64,000 nucleotides of DNA from UBA5018 sp947463165 (GCA_943371245.1 CALRTY020000015.1:12932-76931), one strand, 5' to 3'. Shown: positions 43,569 to 52,437, counted from the first letter of the stretch. Made by a program: numbers and translations. The notes: a model not told the origin generated them from the letters alone.

Positions 43569-43781
43569 ATGGCCCGTCCCGAAATCGCCGAGGTGCGCAA
43601 GCTCAGCGGTGACCAAATTCTCGAACAGATCGATGCCACCCGGCGCGAACTGTTCGATCTGCGCTTCCAGCGGGCCACCCGCCGCCTGGAACAACCGCAC
43701 CGCTTTAAGCAGGCCCGCATCAAGCTGGCCCAGCTGCTCACGGTGCGTGGGGAGCAACAGAGCTCCTCCTCCGCCTCCTGA
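43569..43781 (+). CDS. rpmC: 50S ribosomal protein L29
   Basis: L29 (70 aa) sits at the tunnel exit beside L23. Helical core EVRKLSGDQILEQIDATRRE, then LFDLRFQRATRRLEQPHRFK. It begins 2 nt after rplP. Confidence 0.96.
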   Translation: MARPEIAEVRKLSGDQILEQIDATRRELFDLRFQRATRRLEQPHRFKQARIKLAQLLTVRGEQQSSSSAS

Positions 43782-43798
43782 TCCCAACCTCCATTCCC

Positions 43799-44068
43799 AT
43801 GGCACTCAAGGAACGGGTCGGCACCGTCGTCAGCGACAAGATGGACAAAACGGTGGTGGTGGCGGTGGAAAACCGCTTCCCCCACTCCATCTATCAGAAG
43901 ACGGTCAGCCGCACCACCCGCTACAAGGTTCACGACGAAACCAACAGCTGCAAGGTGGGCGACCGGGTTCGCATCACCGAAACTCGGCCCCTCAGTCGCA
44001 CCAAGCGCTGGCAGGTGGCTGAAGTGATCGCCACCACCGGTGCCGCCAAGGCCACCGGCGCCAACTGA
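43799..44068 (+). CDS. rpsQ: 30S ribosomal protein S17
   Basis: S17 (89 aa), a primary 16S binder with an OB fold: MALKERVGTVVSDKMDKTVV, RFPHSIYQKTVSRTTRYKVH, GDRVRITETRPLSRTKRW. Confidence 0.97.
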   Translation: MALKERVGTVVSDKMDKTVVVAVENRFPHSIYQKTVSRTTRYKVHDETNSCKVGDRVRITETRPLSRTKRWQVAEVIATTGAAKATGAN

Positions 44069-44081
44069 GGAGGACCTACCG

Positions 44082-44447
44082 ATGATTCAACAGGAAACCT
44101 ATCTCAACGTCGCCGACAACAGTGGCGCCAAGCGCATCCAGTGCATCCGGGTGCTGGGCACCAACCGTCGCTACGCCCACGTGGGCGATGTGATCGTGGC
44201 AGCCGTCAAGGACGCCATGCCCAACATGGGGGTGAAGAAGTCGGATGTGGTCAAGGCGGTGGTGGTGCGCACCAAGGCCACCCTGCGCCGGGATACGGGC
44301 AATTCGATCCGCTTCGATGACAACGCTGCGGTGATCCTGGGCAACGACAACAACCCCAAGGGCACCCGCGTCTTCGGTCCGGTCGCCCGGGAACTGCGGG
44401 AGCGCAACTTCACCAAGATCGTCTCCCTCGCTCCGGAGGTGATCTGA
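44082..44447 (+). CDS. rplN: 50S ribosomal protein L14
   Basis: L14 (121 aa) is at the subunit interface. MIQQETYLNVADNSGAKRIQ, VVKAVVVRTKATLRRDTGNS, FGPVARELRERNFTKIVSLA. ATG 44082 with GAGGAGG upstream; rplX begins 1 nt after its stop. Confidence 0.98.
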   Translation: MIQQETYLNVADNSGAKRIQCIRVLGTNRRYAHVGDVIVAAVKDAMPNMGVKKSDVVKAVVVRTKATLRRDTGNSIRFDDNAAVILGNDNNPKGTRVFGPVARELRERNFTKIVSLAPEVI

Positions 44448-44448
44448 G

Positions 44449-44805
44449 ATGGCCACCGCCACCCCCAAAGCCAAGACTGCGGTGCGCATCAAGATGCGCA
44501 TCAAAAAAGGCGACACCGTTCAGGTGATCAGCGGTAAGGACAAGGGCAAAACCGGCGAAGTGCTGCGCACTCTGCCCTACCAAAACCGCGTTGTAGTTCA
44601 GGGCATCAACCTGCGCACTCGCCACGTCAAGCCCACCCAGGAGGGCGAAACCGGCCGGATTCTCACCGAGGAAGCCTCGCTGCATGCCTCGAATGTGATG
44701 ATCTATTCCACCGCTAAGCAGGTGGCCAGCCGGGTCGAGATTGTGGTCGATAAGGACGGCACCAAGAAGCGCCGCCTCAAAAAGACCGGTGAAATTCTGG
44801 ACTGA
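44449..44805 (+). CDS. rplX: 50S ribosomal protein L24
   Basis: L24 (118 aa), an assembly initiator with a KOW motif: IKKGDTVQVISGKDKGKTGE, then INLRTRHVKPTQEGETGRIL. A 129-bp gap without obvious signals separates it from rplE. Confidence 0.97.
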   Translation: MATATPKAKTAVRIKMRIKKGDTVQVISGKDKGKTGEVLRTLPYQNRVVVQGINLRTRHVKPTQEGETGRILTEEASLHASNVMIYSTAKQVASRVEIVVDKDGTKKRRLKKTGEILD

Positions 44806-44934
44806 TTACCAGGATTGATTGTCGGGCAAAACCTTACCGGTTCAGCCATTCAATCAGCCTATTTCTATATCAGCCTCTCAATCCCCCTGTCCGCCTTCTG
44901 ACCCAGACCAGAAGCGCACTCCCCTCCCCCCGTC

Positions 44935-45474
44935 ATGTCACTGAAACAGCGCTACAGGGAGACGATCCTGCCCAAGTTGCTCAAGGATCTGAACCTCTCC
45001 AACGTTCACGAAGCTCCCAAGGTGATCAAGGTCACCGTGAACCGGGGCCTCGGCGAAGCGGCGCAAAACGCCAAGGCTCTTGAAGCTTCGATTACGGAAT
45101 TGGCCACGATCACCGGTCAAAAGGTGATGGTGACCCGTGCCAAAAAGGCCATTGCTGGCTTCAAGATCCGCCAGGGTATGCCGATTGGCGTTGCTGTCAC
45201 CCTCCGGGGCGACCGCATGTATGCCTTCCTGGAGCGACTGATTCACCTCGCTCTTCCTCGCATTCGCGACTTCCGCGGCGTGAGCCCCAAGAGCTTCGAC
45301 GGCCGGGGGAACTACACCCTGGGAATCCGCGAACAAATCATCTTCCCCGAGATCTCCTTCGACAAAATCGATGCTATCCGGGGTATGGACGTCACCATCG
45401 TGACCAGCGCCCGTAACGACGAAGAGGGCAGGGCCCTCCTCCGCGAGATGGGGATGCCGTTCCGCAGTAACTGA
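44935..45474 (+). CDS. rplE: 50S ribosomal protein L5
   Basis: L5 (179 aa) carries 5S rRNA. LKQRYRETILPKLLKDLNLS, VTRAKKAIAGFKIRQGMPIG, LPRIRDFRGVSPKSFDGRGN. Confidence 0.98.
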   Translation: MSLKQRYRETILPKLLKDLNLSNVHEAPKVIKVTVNRGLGEAAQNAKALEASITELATITGQKVMVTRAKKAIAGFKIRQGMPIGVAVTLRGDRMYAFLERLIHLALPRIRDFRGVSPKSFDGRGNYTLGIREQIIFPEISFDKIDAIRGMDVTIVTSARNDEEGRALLREMGMPFRSN

Positions 45475-45494
45475 GCCCTCTTCCGGACACGACT

Positions 45495-45896
45495 ATGGCC
45501 AATCACGATCCAATTTCCGACATGCTCACTCGCATCCGCAATGCGAGTGAAAAGCGCCACGAGACCACCAAGATTCCTGCATCCCGGCTGTGCCGCAGCA
45601 TCGCCAACGTGCTGCAACAGGAAGGCTTCATCGCCGCCATCTCCGAGGAAGGTGCTGGCATTGAGCGTCAGCTAGTGCTGGAACTCAAGTACAGCGGCAA
45701 GCATCGCAACCCCACCATCCGCTCGGTGCAGCGGGTGAGCAAGCCCGGTTTGCGCATCTACAAAAACACCCGCCAGCTACCCAAGGTTTTGGGCGGTCTT
45801 GGGGTGGCCATCATCTCCACCTCCAAGGGTGTGATGAGCGACCGTGACGCCCGTAAACAGGGCGTTGGCGGCGAAGTGCTCTGCTACGTCTATTGA
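45495..45896 (+). CDS. rpsH: 30S ribosomal protein S8
   Basis: S8 (133 aa) binds the central domain of 16S rRNA: DPISDMLTRIRNASEKRHET, LRIYKNTRQLPKVLGGLGVA, STSKGVMSDRDARKQGVGGE. Confidence 0.98.
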   Translation: MANHDPISDMLTRIRNASEKRHETTKIPASRLCRSIANVLQQEGFIAAISEEGAGIERQLVLELKYSGKHRNPTIRSVQRVSKPGLRIYKNTRQLPKVLGGLGVAIISTSKGVMSDRDARKQGVGGEVLCYVY

Positions 45897-45913
45897 TCCT
45901 GGGAGATCGATCC

Positions 45914-46462
45914 ATGTCTCGTATTGGTAAAGCCCCGATTGAGGTGCCCGATAAGGTCAGCGTCAGCCTGAACGGGCTGCACGTCACCGTTAAAGGTCCC
46001 AAGGGCGAACTCAGCCGCACCCTGCCTGAGGGTGTGGCGATCAGCCAGGAGGGCAACACCCTGTTGGTGACGCCCTCCAGCAGCCACCGCCGCTCCAGGG
46101 AGCGCCACGGCCTCTGCCGCACCCTGGTGGCCAACATGGTGCAAGGGGTGAGCCAGGGCTACACCCTCAAGCTGGAGATCGTTGGCGTGGGCTATCGCGC
46201 CAATGTTCAAGGCAAGAAACTCGTATTGAGCGCTGGCTACAGCCATCCAGTGGAGATGGACCCCCCAGACGGCATCAGTTTTGCCGTGGAAGGCAACACC
46301 ACCGTGCTTGTCTCCGGTGCCGACAAGGAGGTGGTGGGCAACGAAGCCGCCAAAGTGCGCGCCATTCGCCCGCCTGAGCCCTACAAAGGCAAGGGCATCA
46401 AATATGAGGGCGAGAAAATCCTGCGCAAGGCCGGCAAAACCGGTAAGACCGGCAAGAAATGA
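45914..46462 (+). CDS. rplF: 50S ribosomal protein L6
   Basis: L6 (182 aa) is near the factor-binding site: SRIGKAPIEVPDKVSV, VEIVGVGYRA-like LEIVGVGYRANVQGKKLVLS, and RPPEPYKGKGIKYEGEKILR. ATG 45914 by alignment; the upstream frame overlaps rpsH. The tail has a short GKTGK repeat. Confidence 0.97.
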   Translation: MSRIGKAPIEVPDKVSVSLNGLHVTVKGPKGELSRTLPEGVAISQEGNTLLVTPSSSHRRSRERHGLCRTLVANMVQGVSQGYTLKLEIVGVGYRANVQGKKLVLSAGYSHPVEMDPPDGISFAVEGNTTVLVSGADKEVVGNEAAKVRAIRPPEPYKGKGIKYEGEKILRKAGKTGKTGKK

Positions 46463-46497
46463 GGCCTGCCTGAGCGTCGTCATCCCGCCCTATCTCC

Positions 46498-46863
46498 ATG
46501 TCTTTCATCCCCCGCAAACAGCAGGTTCAGAAGCGTCACCGCCGCCTGCGCCGCACCCTCAGTGGCACCGCCCTGCGCCCGCGTTTGGCCGTGTTCCGCT
46601 CCAACAACCACATCTACGTCCAGGTCATCGACGACGACGCCCAGAACACCCTCTGCTCGGCGTCCACCCTGGACAAGGATCTGCGCACCAGCCTCAACAA
46701 CGGTTGCACTTGCGATGCTTCCATCGCCGTTGGTGAACTGGTCGCCAAGCGCGCCCTGGCCAAGGGCATCCAGCAGGTGGTCTTCGATCGCGGCGGCAAC
46801 CTGTACCACGGTCGGGTGAAAGCCCTGGCCGACGCCGCCCGGGAAGCGGGCCTTCAGTTCTGA
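46498..46863 (+). CDS. rplR: 50S ribosomal protein L18
   Basis: L18 (121 aa) binds 5S rRNA: RRLRRTLSGTALRPRLAVFR, SNNHIYVQVIDDD, VVFDRGGNLYHGRVKALADA. Confidence 0.97.
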   Translation: MSFIPRKQQVQKRHRRLRRTLSGTALRPRLAVFRSNNHIYVQVIDDDAQNTLCSASTLDKDLRTSLNNGCTCDASIAVGELVAKRALAKGIQQVVFDRGGNLYHGRVKALADAAREAGLQF

Positions 46864-46879
46864 TCCTGCTCTCCTCACC

Positions 46880-47539
46880 ATGACCGAAACCAACGACCAG
46901 ATCCACGCCGCCGACATCCCAGGCGCCGCCGACGTTCCCGCCGCCGAAGGCCAGCAGGAGCGCCGCGGTGGCCGCGGTGATGCCCGCGGTGGCGACCGGG
47001 GCGGCGACCGCCGCGGCGGTGGCCGGGGCCGCGAAAACCGCCGCGGCCAGGAGCGCGACTCCGAATGGCAGGAGCGGGTGGTACAGATCCGCCGCGTCTC
47101 CAAGACCGTCAAGGGCGGTAAGAAGATGAGCTTCCGGGCCATCGTCGTGGTCGGCAACGAACGCGGCCAGGTGGGCGTCGGCGTCGGCAAGGCCGGTGAT
47201 GTGATCGGAGCCGTGCGCAAGGGCGTTGCCGATGGCAAGAAGCACTTGGTCAAGGTGCCCCTCACCCGCACCAACTCCGTGCCCACCGAGAGCCGTGGCC
47301 ATGACGGTGCCGCCAGCGTGCTGATCCGCCCGGCCGCCCCCGGTACCGGTGTGATCGCGGGCGGTTCGATCCGCACGGTGCTGGAATTGGCTGGCATTAA
47401 AAACGTGCTGGCCAAGCGCCTGGGCTCCAAGACCCCCCTTAACAACGCCAGGGCCGCCATGGCAGCCCTGGCGGCCCTGCGCACCCATAAGGAGACCGCC
47501 AAGGAGCGGGGTATCTCCCTTGAGCAGATCTACTCCTGA
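46880..47539 (+). CDS. rpsE: 30S ribosomal protein S5 with RG-rich N-terminal extension
   Basis: S5 (219 aa) helps decoding accuracy. The core starts at WQERVVQIRRVSKTVKGG (about residue 63) with VGKAGDVIGAVRKGVADGK and the C-terminal NARAAMAALAALRTHKETA. The first 60 residues are an added acidic start followed by RGG/RGGD/RGR repeats (about 27-57), an arginine-glycine-rich, RNA-binding-type disordered region not found in E. coli S5. rplO follows after 9 nt with no rpmD (L30), as in cyanobacteria. Confidence 0.97.
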   Translation: MTETNDQIHAADIPGAADVPAAEGQQERRGGRGDARGGDRGGDRRGGGRGRENRRGQERDSEWQERVVQIRRVSKTVKGGKKMSFRAIVVVGNERGQVGVGVGKAGDVIGAVRKGVADGKKHLVKVPLTRTNSVPTESRGHDGAASVLIRPAAPGTGVIAGGSIRTVLELAGIKNVLAKRLGSKTPLNNARAAMAALAALRTHKETAKERGISLEQIYS

Positions 47540-47548
47540 GGCCTCGCC

Positions 47549-47998
47549 ATGACCATCAACCTCCAAACCCTCAAGCCCAACGACGGTGCCCGGCGCCGTA
47601 AAACCCGTAAGGGGCGCGGCATCGCCGCCGGCCAGGGTGCCAGCTGCGGCTTCGGCATGCGCGGTCAGAAGTCGCGCTCCGGCCGCCCCACCCGCCCCGG
47701 CTTCGAGGGGGGCCAGATGCCCCTCTACCGGCGTCTACCCAAGCTCAAGCACTTTGAGCTGGTGAACCCGAAGCACTTCACCGTGATCAATGTGGGTCAA
47801 CTGGCGGAGCTGGCTGCCGGCAGCAGCGTCAACCTCCAATCCCTGGAGGAGGCGGGCATCGTCACCAGCCCCAAGTATCCGCTCAAGGTGCTCGGCAACG
47901 GCGATCTGAGCGTCAAGCTCAGCGTTGAGGCCGCTGGCTTCACCGCCAGCGCCCGCGCCAAGATCGAGGCCGCTGGCGGCAGCTGCGAATTGATCTGA
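47549..47998 (+). CDS. rplO: 50S ribosomal protein L15
   Basis: L15 (149 aa), late assembly protein: LKPNDGARRRKTRKGRGIAA, GQKSRSGRPTRPGFEGGQMP, and VKLSVEAAGFTASARAKIEA. A terminator-like hairpin follows at 48045-48085. Confidence 0.97.
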   Translation: MTINLQTLKPNDGARRRKTRKGRGIAAGQGASCGFGMRGQKSRSGRPTRPGFEGGQMPLYRRLPKLKHFELVNPKHFTVINVGQLAELAAGSSVNLQSLEEAGIVTSPKYPLKVLGNGDLSVKLSVEAAGFTASARAKIEAAGGSCELI

Positions 47999-48044
47999 GC
48001 GCTCCGCTCAAGGTCGGTCCGCTCGCTCGGCCCTAAGGTCTGCA

Positions 48045-48085
48045 CCGCCTGCCTGAGCCCCGTGCCCAGCAGGCGGTTTTTGTTT
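48045..48085 (+). terminator. Terminator-like hairpin between rplO and secY
   Basis: CCGCCTGC (48045-48052) pairs with GCAGGCGG (48069-48076), 16-nt loop, followed by TTTTTGTTTGTTTG. It lies 46 nt after the rplO stop and 27 nt before secY, inside the cluster. It could end or attenuate the upstream ribosomal transcript. Confidence 0.7.
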
Positions 48086-48111
48086 GTTTGTCCCCTCCAC
48101 CCGCCACCGCC

Positions 48112-49431
48112 ATGCTCGTCAGTCGGGGTCGCAACCCCAGCGCCGGCGAAATCCTCAGCCAGCTGATCCAATCGCAGAGCCTGCGCGATCGCGTGCTCAC
48201 CAGCCTCGGTTTGCTGCTGCTGGTGCGCCTCGGGATCTACATCCCCATCCCCGGCATCGACCGGGTGGCCTTCCAGGATTTCCTGGGCCGGGGGGGACAG
48301 CTGATCGGCTTTCTCGACATCTTCACCGGCGGCGGCCTATCCACCCTGGGCATCTTCGCCCTGGGGATTCTGCCGTTTATCAACGCCTCGATCATCATTC
48401 AGTTGCTCACTGCGGCCCTGCCGCAACTAGAGGAGCTGCAAAAGAACGAGGGGGAGGCCGGTCGGCGCAAGATCGCCCAGATAACCCGCTTTGTGGCGCT
48501 GGGTTGGGGGATCTTGCAGAGCGTCGTCTTCGCGTTGATCCTGCGGCCCTACGCCACCGCGGGCCTCTCTGAAACGGTGTTCGTGATCCAGACCGCCCTG
48601 GCCCTGGTAACGGGCTCGATGGTGGTGATGTGGATCTCGGAGGTGATCACCGAACGAGGCATCGGCCAGGGGGCCTCCCTGGTGATCTTTGTGAACATCG
48701 TGGCCACCCTGCCCAAGGCGCTCGGATCCACCATCGCCCTGGCCCAAACCGGCGATCGCCGCACCGTCGGCGGCATCGTCGTGCTGGTGCTGGTGTTCCT
48801 GGTGACGATCGTGGGGATCATCTTCGTGCAGGAGGGTAACCGCCGCATCCCGATCATCAGTGCCAAGCGCCAGGTGGGCGGCGCCAGTTTGCTCTCGGCA
48901 CGCCAGAGCTATCTGCCGCTGAAGCTGAATGCCGGTGGCGTGATGCCGATCATCTTCGCCTCGGCGGTGGTGTTCCTGCCGCTCACGATCGCCAACATCA
49001 GCCGCAACCCCTGGCTGATTCGGGTGGCCAGCTCCATCAATCCCAACAGCAGCACCCCCTGGATCTATGCGCTGCTGTTCTTCAGCCTGATTTGCGGCTT
49101 CTCCTTCTTTTATGCCTCGCTAACGGTCAACCCGGCCGACATCGCCACCAACCTCAAGCGCAGTGGTGTGGCGATTCCGGGCCTGCGCCCGGGATCCGCC
49201 ACCGCCGCCTACCTGGGGGGCGTTCAGAACCGGCTAACCCTGCTGGGGGGGCTGTTCCTGGGGGCCGTGGCGATCATCCCCTCCGCCGTGGAGGGGGCCA
49301 CCCAGGTGAGCACCTTTCAAGGTCTGGGGGCCACCTCGCTACTGATCCTGGTGGGGGTGGCCATCGACACCGCCAAGCAGGTGCAGACCTTCGTGATTTC
49401 CCAGCGCTACGAGGGCATGGTGCGCCAGTAG
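48112..49431 (+). CDS. secY: Preprotein translocase subunit SecY
   Basis: SecY (439 aa) is the central pore of the Sec translocon in plasma and thylakoid membranes. It shows ten hydrophobic segments, the start region IYIPIPGIDR, TLGIFALGILPFINASIIIQ, WISEVITERGIGQGASLVIF, GGVMPIIFASAVVFLP and RPGSATAAYL near the C-terminal loop. ATG 48112 is preferred to an ATG at 48088, which lies in the terminator-adjacent leader. Confidence 0.97.
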   Translation: MLVSRGRNPSAGEILSQLIQSQSLRDRVLTSLGLLLLVRLGIYIPIPGIDRVAFQDFLGRGGQLIGFLDIFTGGGLSTLGIFALGILPFINASIIIQLLTAALPQLEELQKNEGEAGRRKIAQITRFVALGWGILQSVVFALILRPYATAGLSETVFVIQTALALVTGSMVVMWISEVITERGIGQGASLVIFVNIVATLPKALGSTIALAQTGDRRTVGGIVVLVLVFLVTIVGIIFVQEGNRRIPIISAKRQVGGASLLSARQSYLPLKLNAGGVMPIIFASAVVFLPLTIANISRNPWLIRVASSINPNSSTPWIYALLFFSLICGFSFFYASLTVNPADIATNLKRSGVAIPGLRPGSATAAYLGGVQNRLTLLGGLFLGAVAIIPSAVEGATQVSTFQGLGATSLLILVGVAIDTAKQVQTFVISQRYEGMVRQ

Positions 49432-49486
49432 TCGGCCAGCCCCGCCCCGCGTCCCGTCTTTGATCCCAAAGCCCGATCCGATTGCC

Positions 49487-50035
49487 ATGAAGCAACGCCT
49501 GCTGTTCCTAGGTCCCCCCGGTGCCGGCAAGGGCACCCAAGCCGCCCAACTGGCCGCCAGCCATGGCCTGTTGCATCTCTCCACCGGCGATCTGCTGCGG
49601 GCCGAGGTGGCCGCCGGGTCTGCCCTGGGTCAGGAGGCGGAAGCTGTGATGGCCCGCGGCGAGTTGGTGAGCGATCAGCTGGTGTTGGCGATCGTGCGCA
49701 GCCGGCTGCTGGGCCATCAGGGGGGCTGGCTGCTCGACGGCTTCCCCCGCAACCTGGCCCAGGCCGAGGCCCTCGATCAACTGCTCGGTGAACTGGAACA
49801 GCGGATCGAGCTGGTGGTGCTGATGCAACTAGACGACGAACTGCTGCTGCAGCGGCTGCTGGGCCGCGGTCGCCAGGACGACACCGAAGCCGTGATCAGG
49901 CACCGGCTGGAGGTCTACCGCCAGCAGACGGCCCCCCTGGTCGCCCATTACCGGCAGCAGCTGCTGCTGCAGTCCGTGGAGGCCGCCGGCGACATCGCCG
50001 AGATCACCGGCCGCATCGAGGCCCTGCTGGTCTGA
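49487..50035 (+). CDS. adk: Adenylate kinase
   Basis: Adk (182 aa) equilibrates AMP, ADP and ATP. P-loop GPPGAGKGT (9-17), HLSTGDLLRAEVA, LLDGFPRNLAQAEAL with AMP contacts, and a short LID (LGRGRQDDTEAVIRHRL), marking the short, zinc-free type. ATG 49487; nine upstream codons are open but unlike the family. Confidence 0.96.
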   Translation: MKQRLLFLGPPGAGKGTQAAQLAASHGLLHLSTGDLLRAEVAAGSALGQEAEAVMARGELVSDQLVLAIVRSRLLGHQGGWLLDGFPRNLAQAEALDQLLGELEQRIELVVLMQLDDELLLQRLLGRGRQDDTEAVIRHRLEVYRQQTAPLVAHYRQQLLLQSVEAAGDIAEITGRIEALLV

Positions 50036-50118
50036 TCCCAGCCGCTGGGCTCCCACCTGAATGGTGGTTGACCGATGTGATAGGGTGCCTGTTTGCAAAT
50101 TCGGAGAGCACAACGCCC

Positions 50119-50232
50119 ATGAAGGTGCGTGCCTCGGTCAAAAAAATGTGCGACAAGTGCCGGGTGATTCGTCGCCACGGCCGGGTGATGGTGATCTGCG
50201 CCAACCCCAAGCACAAACAGCGTCAGGGCTGA
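50119..50232 (+). CDS. rpmJ: 50S ribosomal protein L36
   Basis: This 37-aa protein, too short for usual ORF cutoffs, reads MKVRASVKKMCDKC at the start. It has the zinc ligands C11, C14, C27 and H32, so it is the C+ (zinc-binding) form. Located between adk and rpsM as in most bacteria. Confidence 0.98.
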   Translation: MKVRASVKKMCDKCRVIRRHGRVMVICANPKHKQRQG

Positions 50233-50322
50233 TCAGCCCCCGCTCCTTTTTAAGACCCCAAGCCTGGGGTCATGGCCCCGATCCAGGGGCCAACCCTGCC
50301 CCCTTGAACTCCCTTAATCCCT

Positions 50323-50688
50323 GTGGCTCGGATTGCCGGCGTCGATATCCCTCGCGATAAGCGAGTCGAGATCGCTCTCACCTATGTGTATGGGATCGGT
50401 CTTACCCGTGCCCAGAAGATCATCGCCAAGAGCGGCGTGAACCCGGATACCCGGGTTAAAGATCTCGACGACGCCGATGTGCAGAAGCTGCGCAGCGCCG
50501 CCGAGAGCTTCACCCTGGAGGGAGACCTGCGCCGCCAGGAGGGCATGGCCCTCAAGCGCCTTCAGGACATCGGCTGTCTGCGCGGTCGTCGCCATCGCCT
50601 CGGCCTGCCCGTGCGCGGTCAGCGCACCCGCACCAATGCCCGCACCCGCCGGGGCGCCCGCAAAACCGTGGCCGGCAAGAAGAAGTAG
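50323..50688 (+). CDS. rpsM: 30S ribosomal protein S13
   Basis: S13 (121 aa) contacts P-site tRNA and S19. Starts at GTG 50323 (ARIAGVDIPRDKRVEIALTY), with LKRLQDIGCLRGRRHRLGLP and GQRTRTNARTRRGARKTVAG. No ATG is in frame nearby. Confidence 0.97.
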   Translation: MARIAGVDIPRDKRVEIALTYVYGIGLTRAQKIIAKSGVNPDTRVKDLDDADVQKLRSAAESFTLEGDLRRQEGMALKRLQDIGCLRGRRHRLGLPVRGQRTRTNARTRRGARKTVAGKKK

Positions 50689-50990
50689 GGCCCAGGCCCA
50701 CTCTTAGGGCTCAGGCTTGCCACAAGGCGGCTCCTGGCCGTCACTCCAGCAAGGCCCAGGCCAACTTCAGGGCGGCCCCCGGCCGTCACTCCAGTAAGGC
50801 CAAAGCCAGCTGCTGCAGCCAACCGCCTTAGCCAACCGCCTTAGCTAACAGCCCAGCCCCAGCCCCAGCCCCAGCCCAGGCCGAGCGGTCCAGACCGCAA
50901 GACCAGCCCAGCCCTGCCGCCCCATGGGCGTCACCAGGGCGGCTCCCGCCAGTATCCCGATCACCTCCTGCCCTCGGCAGGCTCTTATCC
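50689..50990. repeat. Repeat-filled 302-bp gap between rpsM and rpsK
   Basis: No gene. Three repeat types are seen: a 31-bp block containing GGCCGTCACTCCAG at 50727-50757 and again at 50771-50801 (44-bp period, few mismatches); CCAACCGCCTTAG twice at about 50819-50844; and a 6-bp CAGCCC unit repeated about four times at 50849-50878. In most bacteria this gap is under 50 bp. Confidence 0.8.
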
Positions 50991-51383
50991 ATGGCCAAGC
51001 CCGCCAAGAAGACAGGCCCCAAAAAGGCCAAGCGCAACGTTCCCAACGGCGTTGCCCACATCCAAAGCACTTTCAACAACACGATCGTCTCGATCACCGA
51101 TACCGCCGGTGAGGTGATCTCCTGGAGCTCCGCTGGTGCCAGCGGTTTCAAGGGAGCCCGCAAGGGCACGCCGTTCGCGGCTCAAACCGCCGCTGAGGCC
51201 GCTGGCCGCCGCGCCCTGGAGCAGGGCATGCGCCAGATCGAAGTGCTGGTGCGCGGTCCTGGTTCCGGTCGTGAAACCGCCATCCGCGCCCTGCAGGTGG
51301 CCGGCCTGGAGATCACCCTGATCCGCGACGTCACCCCCCTGCCCCATAACGGCTGCCGCCGGCCCAAGCGCCGTCGCGTCTGA
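50991..51383 (+). CDS. rpsK: 30S ribosomal protein S11
   Basis: S11 (130 aa) lies on the 30S platform: NGVAHIQSTFNNTIVSITDT, GFKGARKGTPFAAQTAAEAA, and the closing TPLPHNGCRRPKRRRV. Upstream is a repeat-filled gap that may hold its own promoter. Confidence 0.98.
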   Translation: MAKPAKKTGPKKAKRNVPNGVAHIQSTFNNTIVSITDTAGEVISWSSAGASGFKGARKGTPFAAQTAAEAAGRRALEQGMRQIEVLVRGPGSGRETAIRALQVAGLEITLIRDVTPLPHNGCRRPKRRRV

Positions 51384-51424
51384 AGTCGTCTCCCGTCGCT
51401 GTCCCGTTCCCCGACTTTCAGACC

Positions 51425-52363
51425 GTGCTGCATTACCAAATCGATCGCATCGACAATCAGGTCGCCCCTGATCGCTCCCAGACCGGCACATTCCTGATCG
51501 GCCCGCTCGATCGCGGTCAGGCCACCACCCTGGGTAACGCCCTGCGTCGAGTGCTGATCGGCGGCCTTGAAGGCAGCGCCATCACGGCGGTACGCATCGC
51601 CGGTGTCAACCACGAGTACGCCACCGTGCCCGGCGTGCGCGAAGACGTGCTGGATATCTTGCTCAACTGCAAGCAAATTTCAGTTAACAGCCGCAACCGT
51701 GACCTGGAGATTGGCCGGCTGGTAGTCAACGGTCCCGCCACGGTTACCGCTGGCGACCTTCAGTTCTCCTCCCAAGTGCAGGTGATCGATACAGGCCGCC
51801 TGATCGCCACCGTGGCCGATGGCCATAGTTTGGAGATGGAGGTGCATGTGGAGCGCGGCGTGGGCTATCGCCCTGTCGATCGCCACAACGAAGACACCAG
51901 CGCCATCGACCTGCTCCAAATCGATGCGGTGTTCAAGCCGGTGAAGCGGGTGAATTACACGGTGGATGAAACCGCCGTGGGCGAGGGCGGTTCGGCCCGG
52001 GAGCGGCTGCGGCTGGACATTGAGACCAACGGCAGCCTCAGCCCCGACGACGCCATGGCCCAGGCCGCCAACCAGCTGATCGCCCTGTTCCAGCCCCTGG
52101 CCAGCTTGAGCATGGCCGACGAGCCAGGCCACGAATCCGAACCCGCCGCCGAGGCCCAGATCCCCCTCGAAGAGCTGAATCTCTCGGTAAGGGCCTACAA
52201 CTGCCTCAAGCGCGCCCAGGTGAACTCCGTCTCCGATCTGATGGGCTTCAGTTATGAAGACCTGCTGGAGATCAAAAACTTCGGTTCCAAGTCTGCTGAC
52301 GAAGTGATCGAAGCCCTGGAGCGGATTGGCATCTCCCTGCCCCAGAGCCGCACCACCGCCTGA
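51425..52363 (+). CDS. rpoA: RNA polymerase subunit alpha
   Basis: The 312-aa protein has the dimerising N-terminal domain (FLIGPLDRGQATTLGNALRR, GVREDVLDILLNCKQI, VERGVGYRPVDRHN) and the C-terminal DNA/activator-binding domain (IPLEELNLSVRAYNCLKRAQ, DLLEIKNFGSKSADEVIEAL). Start GTG 51425, typical for cyanobacterial rpoA beginning LHYQIDRID. Confidence 0.98.
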   Translation: MLHYQIDRIDNQVAPDRSQTGTFLIGPLDRGQATTLGNALRRVLIGGLEGSAITAVRIAGVNHEYATVPGVREDVLDILLNCKQISVNSRNRDLEIGRLVVNGPATVTAGDLQFSSQVQVIDTGRLIATVADGHSLEMEVHVERGVGYRPVDRHNEDTSAIDLLQIDAVFKPVKRVNYTVDETAVGEGGSARERLRLDIETNGSLSPDDAMAQAANQLIALFQPLASLSMADEPGHESEPAAEAQIPLEELNLSVRAYNCLKRAQVNSVSDLMGFSYEDLLEIKNFGSKSADEVIEALERIGISLPQSRTTA

Positions 52364-52437
52364 GCGGCAACCTCCCCTGAGCGGCCCTGCCGCGACCCAA
52401 CCCCCGACAGATCAGAGCCCTTTCAGAGCCCCTAACC

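Noticed and set aside
47540..47548. Missing rpmD (L30) as a deletion
   Set aside because: Cyanobacteria and plastids normally lack L30, so rpsE-rplO adjacency is expected.
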